A stretch of DNA of 64,000 nucleotides from Macrothele yani. Lineage: Eukaryota; Arthropoda; Arachnida; Araneae; Macrothelidae. The stretch is taken from contig CM077034.1 of assembly GCA_039090855.1 (NCBI GenBank), forward strand, positions 9,626,984-9,690,983, in the 5' to 3' direction. Numbering within the stretch: position 1 is the stretch's first letter; the number at the start of each line of letters is the position of its first letter. The notes under the pieces are model-generated. The model ran no database searches and was not told the origin of the DNA. It saw only the letters and a program-made list of their open reading frames with translations. The position numbers were made by a program, and so were the translations under genes. Positions 9,701-20,540 of the stretch are shown here, piece after piece.

Positions 9701-12367
9701 TATATGGCGTAATCCCGTATTTCTTTCATGATTTATCTGCTTCTCCGGGCAAACACGGGATAACATTCTTAACCTCCAGATTCGCTAAACATGAATGCCG
9801 GTTGCTTCGACTAGCGAATCCTGTGATGGTTAAATTCAAATTGATCGGAAACTTGAAACTTTGTCGTTCTGGGTGGTGTAGTGGTTAGCATACCCGGGCG
9901 TCTTCTGGGAGACGCGGATTCGAGTATCGCTCCAGGACGATGAAAATTTTCAAGTTTTCGGATATTACCTGACTTACCATCCTTGTCACATTTACGCCAA
10001 AAATCGGATTGTCATCTTCAAAATTTGTATTATATGGCGTAATCCCGTATTTCTTTCATGATTTATCTGCTTCTCCGGGCAAACACGGGATAAGATTCTT
10101 AACCTCCAGATTCGCTAAACATGAATGCCGGTTGCTTCGACTAGCGAATCCTGTGATGGTTATATTCAAATTGATCGGAAACTTGAAACTTGGTCGTTCT
10201 GAGTGGTGTAGTGGTTAGCATACCCGGGAGATTTCTGGGAGACGCGGATTCGAGTACCGCTCCAGGACGATGAAAATTTTCAAGTTTTCGGATGATATCT
10301 GACTTACCATCCTTGTCACATTTACGCCAAAAATCGGATTGTCATCTTCAAAATTTGTATTATATGGCGTAATCCCGTATTTCTTTCATGATTTATCTGC
10401 TTCTCCGGGCAAACACGGGATAAGATTCTTAACCTCCAGATTCGCTAAACATGAATGCCGGTTGCTTCGACTAGCGAATCCTGTGATGGTTAAATTCAAA
10501 TTGATCGGAAACTTGAGACTTGGTCGTTCTGGGTGGTGTAGTGGTTAGCATACCCGGGCGTTTTCTGGGAGACGCGGGTTCGAGTCCCGCTCCATGACGA
10601 TGAAAACTTTCAAGTTTTCGGATATTACCTGACTTACCATCCTTGTCACATGTACGCCAAAAATCGGATTGTCATCTTCAAAATTTGTATTATATGGCGT
10701 AATCCCGTATTTCTTTCATGATTTATCTGCTTCTCCGGGCAAACACGGGATAAGATTCTTAACCTCCAGATTCGCTAAACATGAATGCCGGTTGCTTCGA
10801 CTAGCGAATCCTGTGATGGTTAAATTCAAATTGATCGGAAACTTGAAACTTGGTCGTTCTGGGTGGTGTAGTGGTTAGCATACCCGGGCGTTTTCTGGGA
10901 GACGCGGGTTCGAGTCCCGCTCCAGGACGATGAAAATTTTCAAGTTTTCGGATGTTATGTGACTTACCATCCTTGTCACATTTACGCCAAAAATCGGATT
11001 GTCATCTTCAAAATTTGTATTATATGGCGTAATCCCGTATTTCTTTCATGATTTATCTGCTTCTCCGGGCAAACACGGGAGAAGATTCTTAACCTCCAGA
11101 TTCGCTAAACATGAATGCCGGTTGCTTCGACTAGCGAATCCTGTGATGGTTAAATTCAAATTGATCGGAAACTTGAAACTTGGTCGTTCTGAGTGGTGTA
11201 GTGGTTAGCATACCCGGGCGTTTTCTGGGAGACGCGGGTTCGAGTCCCGCTCCAGGACGATGAAAATGTTCAAGTTTTCGGATGTTATCTGACTTACCAT
11301 CCTTGTCACATTTACGCCAAAAATCGGATTGTCATCTTCAAAATTTGTATTATACGGCGTCATCCCGTATTTCTTTCATGATTTATCTGCTTCTCCGGGC
11401 AAACACGGGATAACATTCTTAACCTCCAGATTCGCTAAACATGAATGCCGGTTGCTTCGACTAGCGAATCCTGTGATGGTTTTATTCAAATTGATCGGAA
11501 ACTTGAAACCTGGTCGTTCTGGGTGGTGTAGTGGTTAGCATACCCGGGCGTTTTCTGGGAGACGCGGGTTCGAGTCCCGCTCCATGACGATGAAAACTTT
11601 CAAGTTTTCGGATGTTATGTGACTTACCATCCTTGTCACATTTACGCCAAAAATCGGATTGTCATCTTCAAAATTTGTATTATATGGCGTAATCCCGTAT
11701 TTCTTTCATGATTTATCTGCTTCTCCGGGCAAACACGGGATAAGATTCTTAACCTCCAGATTCGCTAAACATGAATGCCGGTTGCTTCGACTAGCGAATC
11801 CTGTGATGGTTAAATTCAAATTGATCGGAAACTTGAAACTTTGTCGTTCTGGGTGGTGTAGTGGTTAGCATACCCGGGCGTTTTCTAGGAGACGCGGGTT
11901 CGAGTCCCGCTCCAGGACTATGAAAATGTTCAAGTTTTCGGATATTATCTGACTTACCATCCTTGTCACATTTACGCCAAAAATCGGATTGTCATCTTCA
12001 AAATTTGTATTATATGGCGTAATCCCGTATTTCTTTCATGATTTATCTGCTTCTCCGGGCAAACACGGGATAAGATTCTTAACCTCCAGATTCGCTAAAC
12101 ATGAATGCCGGTTGCTTCGACTAGCGAATCCTGTGATGGTTAAATTCAAATTGATCGGAAACTTGAAACTTTGTCGTTCTGGGTGGTGTAGTGGTTAGCA
12201 TACCCGGGCGTTTTCTAGGAGACGCGGGTTCGAGTCCCGCTCCAGGACGATGAAAATTTTCAAGTTTTCGGATATTATCTGACTTACCATCCTTGTCACA
12301 TTTACGCCAAAAATCGGATTGTCATCTTCAAAATTTGTATTATATGGCGTAATCCCGTATTTCTTTC
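6709..12367 (+). repeat. 330-bp satellite, 17 units, each with a tRNA-Asp-like sequence
   Basis: The period is exactly 330 bp and identity between units is very high. Nine consecutive units (tRNA-like at 7227 through 9867) are almost identical and form a recently homogenised block. Flanking units are more diverged. A 69-codon open frame recurs in each unit but has no family resemblance and is a by-product. The array ends abruptly at 12367 inside a mariner fragment. Confidence 0.95.
6897..6967 (+). other. tRNA-like (Asp-derived) cloverleaf, representative of 17 copies
   Basis: The 71 nt fold as acceptor TTCTGGG/TCCAGGA, a 3-bp D stem around TAGTGGTTAG, anticodon stem CCCGG/CTAGG, variable AGAC, and T arm GCGGG-TTCGAGT-CCCGC. 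The AGAC variable region and layout match eukaryotic tRNA-Asp. The anticodon loop is GCGTTTT, so position 33 is C instead of the nearly invariant U. The triplet at 34-36 is GTT here. It is GTC in copies starting 7227, 7557, 7887, 8217, 8547, 8877, 9207, 9537 and 9867, GAT at 10197, and GTT at 10527, 10857, 11187, 11517, 11847 and 12177. In the GTC copies the T stem and B-box are damaged (GCGGA/ATCGC). A TTTT lies about 10 nt downstream. A working tRNA is unlikely. Confidence 0.7.
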
Positions 12368-12575
12368 GTAAAATATCTTCCTTCGGACGATATGCAACGG
12401 TCCCATCGTTCGGTCCACTTTTCAAAGCATGTGGCGATGGCATTTTGTGGAAGATATTTTAGCGACCCTTGTACAGCTTGAATAACGTCAGCATCTGTGT
12501 TGAATGTTGGGCCACGGAACTTCTCGTTGGAAACAACCAGGAATCGCACGGGGCGAGGTCAGGACTGTAAGCAGG
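12366..12575 (-). pseudogene. Mariner-like transposase C-terminal fragment
   Basis: Minus-strand frame encoding FLVVSNEKFRGPTFNTDADV and ending CFEKWTERWDRCISSEGRYF. This is the characteristic extreme C-terminus of mariner-type transposases (a 'CFEKW..RWxRCIxxEGxYF' tail). Upstream on that strand a decayed SPDLAPCD-like catalytic segment can just be seen. It is cut at its 3' side by the 330-bp satellite. Confidence 0.7.
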
Positions 12576-12640
12576 CTGTTACATGATTTCAATACTGCAT
12601 TTCGTAAGAAACTGTTGAACACAAGCACCATGTGGGCGTG

Positions 12641-13012
12641 TGACGTACCTGCCAGCAGGACGCACACGACATAAAGGCAGATTGCAGTCAGAATAAACGT
12701 CTGCGTAGCTCAGTTGGTAGAGCCACTTGTTCCGGAATAAGCGGACTCGGGTTCGAATCCCGGCGTAGACCAGGAATGACGGAGAAATTTACTTCGTTAT
12801 AATGGCGCCCGAACTATCCGGATGACCCGACCGTTCAAAATCTCGCAATGGTGTGATGTTATTTCCACACCGCGAGATAGGAAAAATCAGAGAATCCCTT
12901 CTCCAGCGCTTCGAAAAATAAATGTGTGTGACGTTGCATTCCACACACCAGATTGACAGGGAGTTCTCAAGTGCACGTTCTACAGCGGTTGTCTGCCTGC
13001 AACGATTCATGG
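12641..13012 (+). mobile_element. Family-B tRNA-like repeat (unit ~430 bp), copy 1
   Basis: Order: GACGTACCTGCCAGCAGG, then a tRNA-like segment at 12699-12771, then a conserved 'GGCGCCCGAACTATCCGG' body, 'ccacaccgcgagatagg', 'ccagcgcttcg' and 'caacgattcatgg'. The tRNA-like part has acceptor GTCTGCG/CGTAGAC, D stem GCTC/GAGC and T arm with GGTTCGAATCC. Its anticodon arm is replaced by a near-perfect hairpin (CTTGT TCCGGA ATAAG), so it is tRNA-derived and not a working tRNA. Other copies lie at 25607-26975, 42358-42421, 60553-60826 and 63355-64000. Confidence 0.8.
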
Positions 13013-13245
13013 TCCGCCCCGGTGGCGCAGTGGTCTAAGGCGCTGGCCACTGATCGTTCGTCCGAAAGGGGTCCGGGTTCGAATCCCGGTGAGGCATGGA
13101 TGTTGTGTTTGTCTTACGACACTGGCTCTCTCCTTTCCCTGGAACCAGTGACCCTAAATTAGGGACGGGCGATTGCTTACAGCCCATTGAGTTGCTCACG
13201 GTGGTCGTTAAACCTCCAACCAAAAAAAAAAAAAAAAAAAAAAAA
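13013..13245 (+). mobile_element. SINE-A copy 2, with target-site duplication
   Basis: tRNA-Leu-like head, body and 24-A tail. It is flanked by GATTCATGGT at 13004-13013 and again at 13248-13257, a 10-bp duplication inside a family-B repeat. This supports insertion by target-primed reverse transcription. Confidence 0.9.
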
Positions 13246-13246
13246 G

Positions 13247-13353
13247 TGATTCATGGTCACGGCTGACCCGTGGGGCATGCCCCCGGCCCTCTTTCGGGGG
13301 GGGGAGATGTGACGTACCTGCCAGCAGGACGCACACGACATAAAGGCAGGTTC
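13247..13353 (+). repeat. Family-B fragment
   Basis: GATTCATGGTCACGGCTGAC through GGCATGCC palindromic sequence to GACATAAAGGCAG. It is the continuation of the family-B repeat interrupted by the SINE-A copy at 13013. Confidence 0.8.
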
Positions 13354-13576
13354 GCCGTCCCGGTGACGCAGTCGTCTAAGCGATGGCCTCTGATCATTCG
13401 TCTGAACGGGGTCCGGGTTCGAATCCCGGTGAGGCATGGATGTTGTGTTTGTCTTACGGCACTGGCTCTCTCCCTTCCTTGGAACCAGTGACCCTAAATT
13501 AGGGACGGGCGATTGCTTACAGCCCATTGAGTTGCTCACGGTGGTCGTTAAACCTCCAACCAAAAAAAAAAAAAAA
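13354..13576 (+). mobile_element. SINE-A copy 3
   Basis: Same head, body and A tail as copy 2, with a few substitutions (GCCGTCCCGGTGACGCAG). No clean target duplication. With the following family-B fragment it repeats the SINE-A + B unit, suggesting tandem duplication after insertion. Confidence 0.85.
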
Positions 13577-13680
13577 CGATTCATGGTCACGGCTGACTCG
13601 TGGGACATGCCCCCTGCCCTCTTTCGGGGGGGGATGTGACGTACCAGCCAGCAGGACGCACACAACATAAAGGCAGATTT
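13577..13680 (+). repeat. Family-B fragment, second tandem copy
   Basis: It repeats the 13247-13353 fragment (CGATTCATGGTCACGG ... ACATAAAGGCAG) and is followed by another SINE-A. Confidence 0.8.
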
Positions 13681-13912
13681 GCCGCCCCGGTGGCGCAGTG
13701 GTCTAAGCGATGGCCTCTGATCATTCGTCCGAACGGGGTCCGGGTTCGAATCCCGGTGAGGCATGGATGTTGTGTTTGTCTTACGGCACTGGTTCTGTCC
13801 CTTCCCTGGAACCAGTGACCCTAAATTAGGGACGGGCGACTGCTTATAGCCCATTGAGTTGCTCACGGTGGTCGTTAAACCTCCAACCAAAAAAAAAAAA
13901 AAAAAAAAAAAA
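13681..13912 (+). mobile_element. SINE-A copy 4
   Basis: Complete head, body and long A tail. Third member of the SINE-A/B tandem cluster at 13013-13912. Confidence 0.88.
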
Positions 13913-14040
13913 TAAAATAAAGGCAGATTGCAGTCAGAATAAACGCCTGCGTTGGTAGAGCGACTTGTTCCGGAATAAGCGGACTCGGGTTCGATTCCCG
14001 GCGTTGACCAAAAGTGACGGAGAAATTTACTTCGTTATAG
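13913..14040 (+). repeat. Family-B fragment with internally deleted tRNA-like part
   Basis: 'aaaggcagattgcagtcag' leads into a tRNA-like sequence (13944-14009) that lacks the A-box AGCTCA. The GTTCGATTCCCGGC B-box region and 'gacggagaaatttacttcg' follow. Confidence 0.75.
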
Positions 14041-14159
14041 GCGGGCGTTATCATGGTGTAGGGTCCACTTGCCCACGAGTTCCGGTCGCTTAATCGATAT
14101 GTATCGTCACTGACGCTTCAAGATTGAAATGTAATACTCAGCATTGATAGTAATTTGTG

Positions 14160-14780
14160 GAGGAACGGCATTCCGGTAGACTACGCATTTATGATCAAAG
14201 TAAAGTATCATCATCTTTCCAGCTGATCGGAGGAGGCGAGCCTGTTTGTTTCAGACACTCGTTGTGCGCTTCGTGCGAGGGTGGGGGGGGGGTTAGAAAT
14301 AGTGGACCCATGTCTTATCGGCAGTTATTACTGTTTTATAATGTTTGGATTCTCTGTAATCACCTGAGCTCTGGCTAACACTTCTTCTCTCGTCAGGACA
14401 TGAGGTACCCATCTGGAACACACACGATGGAGCAGCAATTTGTAGCGTAGATTGCGAGATGCCGAGTTTTTGAAATATATTTGTTGACGCAGCTATGTCG
14501 TCACACGTCATGCGTTGATCTTCTTCCAGGACTGTCCAAACAGTGTTAACAATACGCTCCGTAACGACACTTTCAGGTCGACCAGTCCTAGAAGCGAGTT
14601 CTGCCGATAAACGCCCTTTTTTGAAATCATGGTGCAATCTAAAAATCGTCCAAACATTTGTTTTTGTAAGCCTTTTTCATTAAATCAATTGTTCCTAGGG
14701 GTCGTTTTGCCCAAACGATAGTAAACTTTTATGGCACAACGCATTTCACTTCTTAATCCTGAATCAGTCACTTCCATAGC
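14160..14780 (-). pseudogene. Mariner-like transposase, N-terminal half
   Basis: Minus-strand reading gives RCAIKVYYRLGK (N-terminal helix-turn-helix region), then SRTGRPESVVTERIVNTVWT and DDIAASTNI (second HTH), and finally VITADKTWVHYF, where the usual TGDETW has become TADKTW. The first catalytic Asp remains, but the following Glu is Lys. Several frameshifts and stops separate these parts. The catalytic C-terminal half is absent. Confidence 0.65.
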
Positions 14781-14831
14781 TGTACGGCGAAATGCAGACG
14801 TGCTTTAAACAACTGCGCAATAACAAAACCA

Positions 14832-17800
14832 GAATCGTCTGCCACGGCTAATACATATTGCCGTAGATACTTCCTTAATTCAGATAATCGTCTGCCACGG
14901 CTAATAATTATTGCCGTAGATACTTCCTCAATTCAGATAATCGTCTGCCACGGCTAATAATTATTGCCGTAGATACTTCCTTAATTCAGGTAATCGCCTG
15001 CCACGGCTAATAATTATTGCCGTAGATACTTCCTCAATTCAGATAATCGTCTGCCACGGCTAATAATTATTGCCGTAGATACTTCCTCAATTCAGATAAT
15101 CGTCTGCCACGGCTAATAATTATTGCCGTAGATACTTCCTCAATTCAGATAATCGTCTGCCACGGCTAATAATTATTGCCGTAGATACTTCCTTAATTCA
15201 GATAATCGTCTGCCACGGCTAATAATTATTGCCGTAGATACTTCCTTAATTCAGATAATCGTCTGCCACGGCTAATAATTATTGCCGTAGATACTTCCTT
15301 AATTCAGATAATCGTCTGCCACGGCTAATAATTATTGCCGTAGATACTTCCTTAATTCAGATAATCGTCTGCCACGGCTAATAATTATTACCGTAGATAC
15401 TTCCTTAATTCAGATAATCGTCTGCCACGGCTAATAATTATTGCCGTAGATACTTCCTTAATTCAGATAATCGTCTGCCACGGCTAATAATTATTGCCGT
15501 AGATACTTCCTCAATTCAGATAATCGTCTGCCTCGGCTAATAATTATTGCCGTAGATACTTCCTTAATTCAGATAATCGTCTGCCACGGCTAATAATTAT
15601 TGCCGTAGATACTTCCTTAATTCAGATAATCGTCTGCCACGGCTAATAATTATTGCCGTAGATACTTCCTTAATTCAGGTAATCGTCTGCCACGGCTAAT
15701 AATTATTGCCGTAGATACTTCCTTAATTCAGGTAATCGTCTGCCACGGCTAATAATTATTGCCGTAGATACTTCCTTAATTCAGGTAATCGTCTGCCACG
15801 GCTAATAATTATTGCCGTAGATACTTCCTTAATTCAGATAATCGTCTGCCACGGCTAATAATTATTGCCGTAGATACTTCCTTAATTCAGATAATCGTCT
15901 GCCACGGCTAATAATTATTGCCGTAGATACTTCCTTAATTCAGATAATCGTCTGCCACGGCTAATAATTATTGCCGTAGATACTTCCTTAATTCAGATAA
16001 TCGTCTGCCACGGCTAATAATTATTGCCGTAGATACTTCCTTAATTCAGATAATCGTCTGCCACGGCTAATAATTATTGCCGTAGATACTTCCTTAATTC
16101 AGATAATCGTCTGCCACGGCTAATAATTATTGCCGTAGATACTTCCTTAATTCAGATAATCGTCTGCCACGGCTAATAATTATTGCCGTAGATACTTCCT
16201 TAATTCAGATAATCGTCTGCCACGGCTAATAATTATTGCCGTAGATACTTCCTTAATTCAGATAATCGTCTGCCACGGCTAATAATTATTGCCGTAGATA
16301 CTTCCTTAATTCAGATAATCGTCTGCCACGGCTAATAATTATTGCCGTAGATACTTCCTTAATTCAGATAATCGTCTGCCACGGCTAATAATTATTGCCG
16401 TAGATACTTCCTTAATTCAGATAATCGTCTGCCACGGCTAATAATTATTGCCGTAGATACTTCCTTAATTCAGATAATCGTCTGCCACGGCTAATAATTA
16501 TTGCCGTAGATACTTCCTTAATTCAGATAATCGTCTGCCACGGCTAATAATTATTGCCGTAGATACTTCCTTAATTCAGATAATCGTCTGCCACGGCTAA
16601 TAATTATTGCCGTAGATACTTCCTTAATTCAGATAATCGTCTGCCACGGCTAATAATTATTGCCGTAGATACTTCCTTAATTCAGATAATCGTCTGCCAC
16701 GGCTAATAATTATTGCCGTAGATACTTCCTTAATTCAGATAATCGTCTGCCACGGCTAATAATTATTGCCGTAGATACTTCCTTAATTCAGATAATCGTC
16801 TGCCACGGCTAATAATTATTGCCGTAGATACTTCCTTAATTCAGATAATCGTCTGCCACGGCTAATAATTATTGCCGTAGATACTTCCTTAATTCAGATA
16901 ATCGTCTGCCACGGCTAATAATTATTGCCGTAGATACTTCCTTAATTCAGATAATCGTCTGCCACGGCTAATAAGTATTGCCGTAGATACTTCCTTAATT
17001 CAGATAATCGTCTGCCACGGCTGCGAATTATTGCCGTAGATACTTCCTTAATTCAGATAATCGTCTGCCACGGCTAATAATTATTGCCGTAGATACTTCC
17101 TTAATTCAGATAATCGTCTGCCACGGCTAATAATTATTGCCGTAGATACTTCCTTAATTCAGATAATCGTCTGCCACGGCTAATAATTATTGCCGTAGAT
17201 ACTTCCTTAATTCAGATAATCGTCTGCCACGGCTAATAATTATTACCGTAGATACTTCCTTAATTCAGATAATCGTCTGACACGGCTAATAATTATTGCC
17301 GTAGATACTTCCTTAATTCAGATAATCGTCTGCCACGGCTAATAATTATTGCCGTAGATACTTCCTTAATTCAGATAATCGTCTGCCACGGCTGCGAATT
17401 ATTGCCGTAGATACTTCCTTAATTCAGAAGATCGTCTGCCACGTCTAATAAGTATTGCCGTAGATACTTCCTTAATTCAGATAATCGTCTGCCACGGCTA
17501 ATAAATATTGCCGTAGATACTTCCTTAATTCAGATAATCGTCTGCCACGGCTAATAATTATTGCCGTAGATACTTCCTTAATTCAGATAATCGTCTGCCA
17601 CGGCTAATAATTATTGCCGTAGATACTTCCTTAATTCAGATAATCGTCTGCCACGGCTAATAAGTATTGCCGTAGATACTTCCTTAATTCAGATAATCGT
17701 CTGCCACGGCTGCGAATTATTGCCGTAGATACTTCCTTAATTCAGATAATCGTCTGCCACGGCTAATAATTATTGCCGTAGATACTTCCTTAATTCAGAT

Positions 17801-19228
17801 AATCGTCTGCCACGGCTAATAATTATTGCCGTAGATACTTCCTTAATTCAGATAATCGTCTGCCACGGCTAATAATTATTGCCGTAGATACTTCCTTAAT
17901 TCAGATAATCGTCTGCCACGGCTAATAATTATTACCGTAGATACTTCCTTAATTCAGATAATCGTCTGACACGGCTAATAATTATTGCCGTAGATACTTC
18001 CTTAATTCAGATAATCGTCTGCCACGGCTAATAATTATTACCGTAGATACTTCCTTAATTCAGATAATCGTCTGCCACGGCTAATAATTATTGCTGTAGA
18101 TACTTCCTTAATTCAGATAAGCCGCCCCGGTGGTGCAGTGGTCTAAGGCGTTGGCCTTTGATCATTCGTCCGTAAGGGGTCCGGGTTCGAATCCTGGTCA
18201 GGCATGGATGTTGTGTTTGTCTTACGGCACTGGTTCTCTCCCTTCCCTGGAACCAGTGACCCTAAATTAGGGACGGGCGACTGCTTATAGCCCATTGAGT
18301 TGCTCACGGTGGTCGTTAAACCTCCAATCAAAAAAAAAAAAAAAAAAAAAAAAATTCAGATAATCGTCTGCCACGGCTAATAATTATTGTCGTAGATACT
18401 TCCTTAATTCAGGTAATCGTCTGCCACGGCTAATAATTATTGTCGTATTGTCGTAGATACTTCCTTAATTCAGGTAATCGTCTGCCACGGCTAATAATTA
18501 TTGTCGTAGATACTTCCTTAATTCAGGTAATCGTCTGCCACGGCTAATAATTATTGCCGTAGATACTTCCTTAATTCAGATAATCGTCTGCCACGGCTAA
18601 TAATTATTGCCGTAGATACTTCCTTAATTCAGATAATCGTCTGCCACGGCTAATAATTATTGCCGTAGATACTTCCTTAATTCAGATAATCGTCTGCCAC
18701 GGCTAATAATTATTGCCGTAGATACTTCTTTAATTCAGATAATCGTCTGCCACGGCTAATAATTATTGCCGTAGATACTTCCTTAATTCAGATAATCGTC
18801 TACCACGGCTAATGATTATTGCCGTAGATACTTCCTTAATTCAGGTAATCGTCTACCACGGCTAATGATTATTGCCGTAGATACTTCCTTAATTCAGATA
18901 ATCGTCTGCCACGGCTAATAATTATTGCCGTAGATACTTCCTTAATTCAGATAATCGTCTACCACGGCTAATGATTATTGCCGTAGATACTTCCTTAATT
19001 CAGGTAATCGTCTACCACGGCTAATGATTATTGCCGTAGATACTTCCTTAATTCAGATAATCGTCTGCCACGGCTAATAATTATTGCCGTAGATACTTCC
19101 TTAATTCAGATAATCGTCTGCCTCGGCTAATAATTATTGCCGTAGATACTTCCTTAATTCAGAATATCGTCTGCCACGGCTAACAATTATTGCCATAGAT
19201 ACTTCCTTAATTCAGAAAATCGTCTGCG
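14832..19228. repeat. 53-bp satellite with a hairpin in every unit, ~78 units
   Basis: The unit runs GATAATCGTCTGCCACGGCT / AATAATTATTGCCGTAGATA / CTTCCTTAATTCA. The core ACGGC-T-AATAA-TTATT-GCCGT is a near-perfect inverted repeat, so each unit can form a small hairpin or cruciform. Units in the middle are nearly identical. Both edges are more diverged (TCCTCAATT variants on the left, CTACCACGGCTAATGATT variants on the right). A SINE-A interrupts at 18121-18353. No spacers lie between repeats. Confidence 0.97.
18121..18353 (+). mobile_element. SINE-A copy 5, inserted in the 53-bp satellite
   Basis: Head GCCGCCCCGGTGGTGCAG, body and a ~25-A tail. It is flanked by ATTCAGATAA at 18111-18120 and 18354-18363 (10-bp target-site duplication). 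The array continues in register on both sides, so the SINE arrived after the array had formed. Confidence 0.95.
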
Positions 19229-20284
19229 TGGTTATTTTTCCCCTTCGCACAGTTGCCACCTCAAAACAGGAAAGATGACACCGAATTTGCAGGTGTAATC
19301 AGCATGTCTTTTGAATACGTTCTGAAGCAAATTAAATTACCAAAGCTATTCGAAGTCAATGGAACCGGTATGGAAAACAATGGTATCTGACCGAAGAGGT
19401 TTTTCAATCGGTTTTTAATCCCGAAGATAATGCTGTAAACGGAATCGTGAGCTTTCGCCCTATGGTTGCAGACTTGTGCGTTTAGAAAAACTTGAATTTA
19501 TGTGAGAAACATTTCGCAACGCAAAGGCTCTCCAACAAAGGAAGAATTTTTCAAATCCGACTCTTCGAAGTAGAGATATGGACAAATATAAGATATGCAC
19601 CTGTGCCCCCTGGCGGGAAAAACATGCATTATTTTAGGAAGAAAGCATTCTCGAAAGGTTTTTCGATGTGAGAGGTATTGGAGATTTAGAAGCAGAAATA
19701 TCGGAGAAAACGCAATTTATCCTTGCTCCCCCTGTCGGAAAGACTCTGATTTAGTTGAAAATTTTGGATTTACATGAAAAACATTTCGCATCGGAAACAC
19801 TATCCAACAAAGAAAGAAGTTTTCAAATCGGACTCCTAGAAGTAGAGACATTGACAAAAATAAGATATACAGCTACGCCCCTAGCGTAGAAACCGTGCGT
19901 TACGTAAGAAGAAAATATTCTTTAAAGATTTGTCGTCGTGAGTTGTACCGGTCCACAAACGAATTTTTTTCAATCGAGATTTTAGAAGCTCAGATTTTCC
20001 TTCAAATACATCAGAAGCGGAAATTAAGACTTACGCCACCTGGTAGCCAAACCGTTTTTTACCAAAAATTTGAAATGATATGCAAATGATTTCCCATCTT
20101 AAGTTGTATCCGGTGCAGAAAGAATTTTTCAAATCGGATTTTTAGAAGCAGAGATATCGGGGGAAACGCAGTTTACCTATACGCCCCCTAGCGCAAAGTC
20201 TACGAATTACTTGAAAATTTTGAAATTATACGAAAAAGATGTCACTCCAGAATCTCTGTCCAATAAAGAAAGAATTTTTCAAAT
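19229..20284. repeat. Degenerate ~290-bp repeats, no gene
   Basis: Recurring blocks 'ccaacaaagraagaatttttcaaat', 'agaagtagagatat' and 'acgcccctagcg' appear near 19530, 19810 and 20120-20280. They are old tandem copies with strong decay. Short open frames here have no recognisable family. Confidence 0.5.
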
Positions 20285-20540
20285 ATGACTACTAGAAAAC
20301 AAGGATACCTCAACGATGCTCCCCGATCCGGGAGGCCAACCGAGGTTGATGACGACCAAATCAAGGCATTGATCGAGTCAAACCCACGTTACACGACACG
20401 AGAGATTGCAGACACATTGCAAATCCATCATTCAAGCGTTCACGACCACCTGAAGAAGATGGGATACGTAAGCAAGCTCGATGTGGGGGTTCCTCGTGAA
20501 CTCAAAGAAGCTCAATTGATGGCGCGTATAAACATCTGCG
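20285..20540 (+). pseudogene. Mariner transposase, N-terminal HTH part
   Basis: The frame encodes APRSGRPTEVDDDQIKALI, NPRYTTREIADTLQIHHSSV and VPRELKEAQLMARINIC. This is the second helix-turn-helix and linker of a mariner transposase (the typical DRPRSGRPTEVDDD opening and SSVHDHLKK helix). The first HTH is lost. The frame is cut by the LINE insertion after Ile-Cys-Glu/Asp. Confidence 0.9.

Noticed and set aside
6673..12198. Seventeen near-identical 69-81-codon frames
   Set aside because: They follow the 330-bp satellite period, have no family resemblance and overlap the tRNA-like part.
12699..12771. A functional tRNA gene (CCG at the anticodon position)
   Set aside because: The acceptor, D and T arms fit, but the anticodon stem does not pair in the standard register and the segment is embedded in a repeated element present in many copies.
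14832..19228. CRISPR-like regular array with dyad repeats
   Set aside because: The repeats are contiguous with no unique spacers, there are no cas genes, and the genome is eukaryotic.
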